Assembly (NCBI RefSeq): GCF_023276435.1
Contig: NZ_JALLPO010000030.1
Span: forward strand, 61,139 to 125,138
Length of the DNA stretch: 64,000 nt
Direction: 5' to 3'
Source: Sphaerisporangium perillae
Lineage (GTDB): Bacteria; Actinomycetota; Actinomycetes; Streptosporangiales; Streptosporangiaceae
How positions within the stretch are numbered: position 1 is the stretch's first letter; each line of letters begins with the position of its first letter. Positions 61,804-64,000 of this stretch are shown one piece after another. Below the pieces are notes generated by a model. It searched no databases, was not told the DNA's origin, and saw only the letters and a program-made list of their open reading frames with translations. The translations under genes were made by a program, and so were the position numbers.

Positions 61804-63369
61804 ATGAATCCGCAGACCACGGCGAGCAGGCTGGCGGCGCTCGACGACCGGCTGCACCAGGCCGTGCACGTCAACGCCGCCCGAGCGGCCGAGAAGCAGC
61901 GAGCCAAGGGCAGGCTGAGCGCGCGCGAGCGGATCGAGCGGCTGCTCGACGAGGGCTCGTTCGTCGAGCTGGACACGCTGGCGCGGCACCGCAGCACCGC
62001 CTTCGGCCTGGACGGCAACCGGGTGGACGGCGACGGCGTGATCACCGGTCACGGCACGGTCGGCGGCCGGACCGTGTGCGTCTTCTCGCAGGATTTCACC
62101 GTCTTCGGCGGCAGCCTCGGCGAGGTCTACGGCGAGAAGATCTGCAAGGTGATGGACCTCGCCCTGAAGACCGGGTCACCGATCATCGGCATCAACGAGG
62201 GCGCCGGCGCGCGCATCCAGGAAGGCGTGGTCTCGCTCGGCCTGTACGGCGAGATCTTCCGCAGGAACGTGCACGCCTCGGGCGTCATCCCGCAGATCTC
62301 GCTGATCATGGGAGCCTGCGCGGGCGGCCACGTCTACTCGCCGGCCCTCACCGACTTCACCGTCATGGTCGAGGGCACCTCCCACATGTTCGTCACCGGC
62401 CCCGACGTCATCAAGACGGTCACCGGCGAGGACGTCAGCTTCGAGGAGCTCGGCGGCGCGCGCACGCACAACACCAAGAGCGGCAACGCGCACTACCTGG
62501 CCGACGACGAGGAGGACGCCCTCGAGTACGTCAAGGCCCTGCTGTCCTTCCTGCCGCGCAACAACCTGGACGACCTCCCCACCGATGGGGACGAAGCGGA
62601 CCTTTCGCTCGGCGAGGCCGACAGGGCGCTCGACACGCTCGTGCCCGACTCGCCGAACCAGCCCTACGACATGCGCGTCGTCATCGAGTCCGTCCTCGAC
62701 GACGCGAACTTCCTCGAGGTGCAGGCCCTGTTCGCGCCGAACATCATCGTGGGCTTCGGCCGCGTCGAGGGACAGCCCGTGGGCGTCGTCGCCAACCAGC
62801 CCATGCAACTGGCCGGCATCCTCGACATCAACGCCTCCGAGAAGGCCGCCCGGTTCGTCCGCACCTGCGATGCCTTCAACATCCCGGTGCTGACCTTCGT
62901 CGACGTGCCCGGCTTCCTACCGGGCACCGACCAGGAGTGGAACGGCATCATCCGCCGCGGAGCCAAGCTCCTGTACGCCTACGCCGAGGCCACCGTCCCG
63001 CTCGCCACCGTCATCACCCGCAAGGCGTACGGCGGCGCGTACGACGTCATGGGATCCAAGCACCTCGGCGCGGACGTCAACCTCGCCTGGCCGACCGCGC
63101 AGGTCGCGGTCATGGGAGCCCAGGGCGCGGTGAACATCCTCTACCGCAAGGAACTGGCCTCGGCCGCCGACCCGGAGGCCCTGCGCGCCAAGCTCGTCGC
63201 GGAGTACGAGGACACCCTGGCCAACCCCTACCAGGCGGCCGAGCGCGGCTACGTCGACGCGGTGATCCCGCCGCGCGAGACCCGCCGGGAGATCGTCCGG
63301 TCCCTGCGGCTGCTGAGGGGCAAGCGGGCGGCGCTGCCGCCCAAGAAGCACGGGAACATCCCGCTGTGA
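61804..63369 (+). CDS. Acyl-CoA carboxylase beta subunit (carboxyltransferase)
   Basis: A 521-residue PccB/AccD-type carboxyltransferase, with [39 protein letters not shown] and [15 protein letters not shown] as the N-terminal crotonase half and [20 protein letters not shown] and the acyl-CoA oxyanion residues in the second half. It moves carboxyl from carboxybiotin to acetyl- or propionyl-CoA. It overlaps the epsilon gene by 4 bases. Confidence 0.94.
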   Translation: MNPQTTASRLAALDDRLHQAVHVNAARAAEKQRAKGRLSARERIERLLDEGSFVELDTLARHRSTAFGLDGNRVDGDGVITGHGTVGGRTVCVFSQDFTVFGGSLGEVYGEKICKVMDLALKTGSPIIGINEGAGARIQEGVVSLGLYGEIFRRNVHASGVIPQISLIMGACAGGHVYSPALTDFTVMVEGTSHMFVTGPDVIKTVTGEDVSFEELGGARTHNTKSGNAHYLADDEEDALEYVKALLSFLPRNNLDDLPTDGDEADLSLGEADRALDTLVPDSPNQPYDMRVVIESVLDDANFLEVQALFAPNIIVGFGRVEGQPVGVVANQPMQLAGILDINASEKAARFVRTCDAFNIPVLTFVDVPGFLPGTDQEWNGIIRRGAKLLYAYAEATVPLATVITRKAYGGAYDVMGSKHLGADVNLAWPTAQVAVMGAQGAVNILYRKELASAADPEALRAKLVAEYEDTLANPYQAAERGYVDAVIPPRETRREIVRSLRLLRGKRAALPPKKHGNIPL

Positions 63370-63584
63370 CCGGGGCGTTCGTGGTCAGGGGCGAACCGAC
63401 GGCAGAGGAACTGGCCGCCCTGGTGACCGTGCTCGCCCTGCGGGCGGGGACCGCCGGGGATCCCGCCCCGGCTCCCAGGAACCCTCACGGCTGGGCGGCC
63501 CGCCACCACGCGCTGCGCCCGCCGCTGAACGCCGGGCCGGGCGCCTGGCGCGGATCGATGTGGAAGTTCGGAGGCCTTCGATGA
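63366..63584 (+). CDS. Acyl-CoA carboxylase epsilon subunit
   Basis: A 72-residue protein from GTG 63366: [20 protein letters not shown], a Pro/Ala linker and the end [16 protein letters not shown], matching actinobacterial AccE/PccE epsilon subunits that hold alpha and beta together. It overlaps both neighbours (GTGA, ATGA). Confidence 0.88.
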   Translation: MTGAFVVRGEPTAEELAALVTVLALRAGTAGDPAPAPRNPHGWAARHHALRPPLNAGPGAWRGSMWKFGGLR

Positions 63585-64000
63585 CCCGTTCCCTGGCACC
63601 GCGCAAGGTGCTGGTCGCCAACCGGGGCGAGATCGCCGTTCGCGTCATCCGCGCCTGCAAGGACGCCGGCATGGCGAGCGTGGCCGTCTACGCCGACCCC
63701 GACCGCGACGCCCTGTTCGCGCGCATGGCCGACGAGGCGTGCGCCCTCGGCGGCGCCACGCCAGCGGAGACGTACCTGTCGATCGGCAAGATCCTCGACA
63801 TCGCGCGGCGGACGGGCGCCGACAGCGTGCACCCCGGCTACGGGTTCCTCGCCGAGAACGCCGCCTTCGCCCGGGCGGTGATCGACGCCGGCCTGACCTG
63901 GATCGGCCCGCCGCCCGCCGCGATCGACGCCCTCGGCGACAAGGTCCAGGCCCGGCACATCGCGCAGCGCGTCGGCGCGCCGCTGGTCGCCGGGACGGCG
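63581..64000 (+). CDS. Acyl-CoA carboxylase alpha subunit, N-terminal part (cut by window edge)
   Basis: 140 codons are visible: [60 protein letters not shown] and [20 protein letters not shown], the biotin carboxylase N-domain. The rest (ATP-grasp and biotinyl domains) lies beyond the window. ATG overlaps the epsilon stop. Confidence 0.93.
   Translation, partial: MTRSLAPRKVLVANRGEIAVRVIRACKDAGMASVAVYADPDRDALFARMADEACALGGATPAETYLSIGKILDIARRTGADSVHPGYGFLAENAAFARAVIDAGLTWIGPPPAAIDALGDKVQARHIAQRVGAPLVAGTA

Overview
The window is high-GC actinobacterial DNA, as shown by strong G/C third-position bias, many GTG/TTG starts, GAGGAG-type ribosome sites, and actinomycete families such as SigE-like and ECF41 sigma factors, PF04672-type methyltransferase, DyP/encapsulin and an acyl-CoA carboxylase epsilon subunit. 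A Streptosporangiales-like filamentous actinomycete would fit, but this is inference. I saw no rRNA, tRNA, CRISPR array or intact transposase.

Region by region: 1-6.3 kb (minus strand) is part of an azole-forming RiPP cluster of thiopeptide type: RRE/Ocin-ThiF-like protein, YcaO cyclodehydratase, azoline dehydrogenase, a 59-residue precursor and the start of a LanB-type dehydratase that runs off the left edge. It is read from one sigma-70-like promoter with a perfect CebR-type palindrome at the predicted start site. At 6.6-8.6 kb is a DrrAB-like ABC exporter, split by a small element with IS200/IS605-like hairpins. 8.6-18.6 kb holds an epimerase, a SigE-type sigma factor with a membrane partner, a MerR regulator, a P-loop protein, a methyltransferase, and a tightly overlapping STAND ATPase-phosphotransferase-methyltransferase operon. 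18.8-20.7 kb is a DyP peroxidase/encapsulin pair, followed by a PaaX regulator and a phosphotransferase with a 9-bp tandem repeat.

22.7-27.8 kb is mostly gene relics: a sugar permease tail, a LacI tail and GH43 pieces; a CoA-transferase pair whose thiolase partner has been deleted; and a collapsed aerobic CO-dehydrogenase-type (cox) locus fused to a LysR tail. 27.9-31.9 kb has an aldo/keto reductase, a Zn alcohol dehydrogenase and two unknown genes. 32.4-38.3 kb is a lipoprotein-MacAB-like export operon facing a two-component system.

38.7-53.3 kb is a divergent glycan-utilisation locus: ROK regulator, GH27, GH95 and GH38 leftwards; GH36 and a three-gene sugar ABC importer rightwards. 53.3-64 kb holds an Eis-like acetyltransferase, FMN reductase, amidohydrolase, ECF41 sigma factor with an NmrA-like partner, a GH43 enzyme with its own operator, and a TetR regulator facing an acyl-CoA carboxylase operon (beta, epsilon, alpha cut by the right edge).

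A recurring pattern is a dozen short gene remnants at intergenic positions, most with a clean deletion edge and no adjacent transposase. This points to repeated internal deletion, or possibly to assembly collapse. The most notable unit is the RiPP cluster, because of its unusual core peptide and its apparent link to sugar-responsive regulation.
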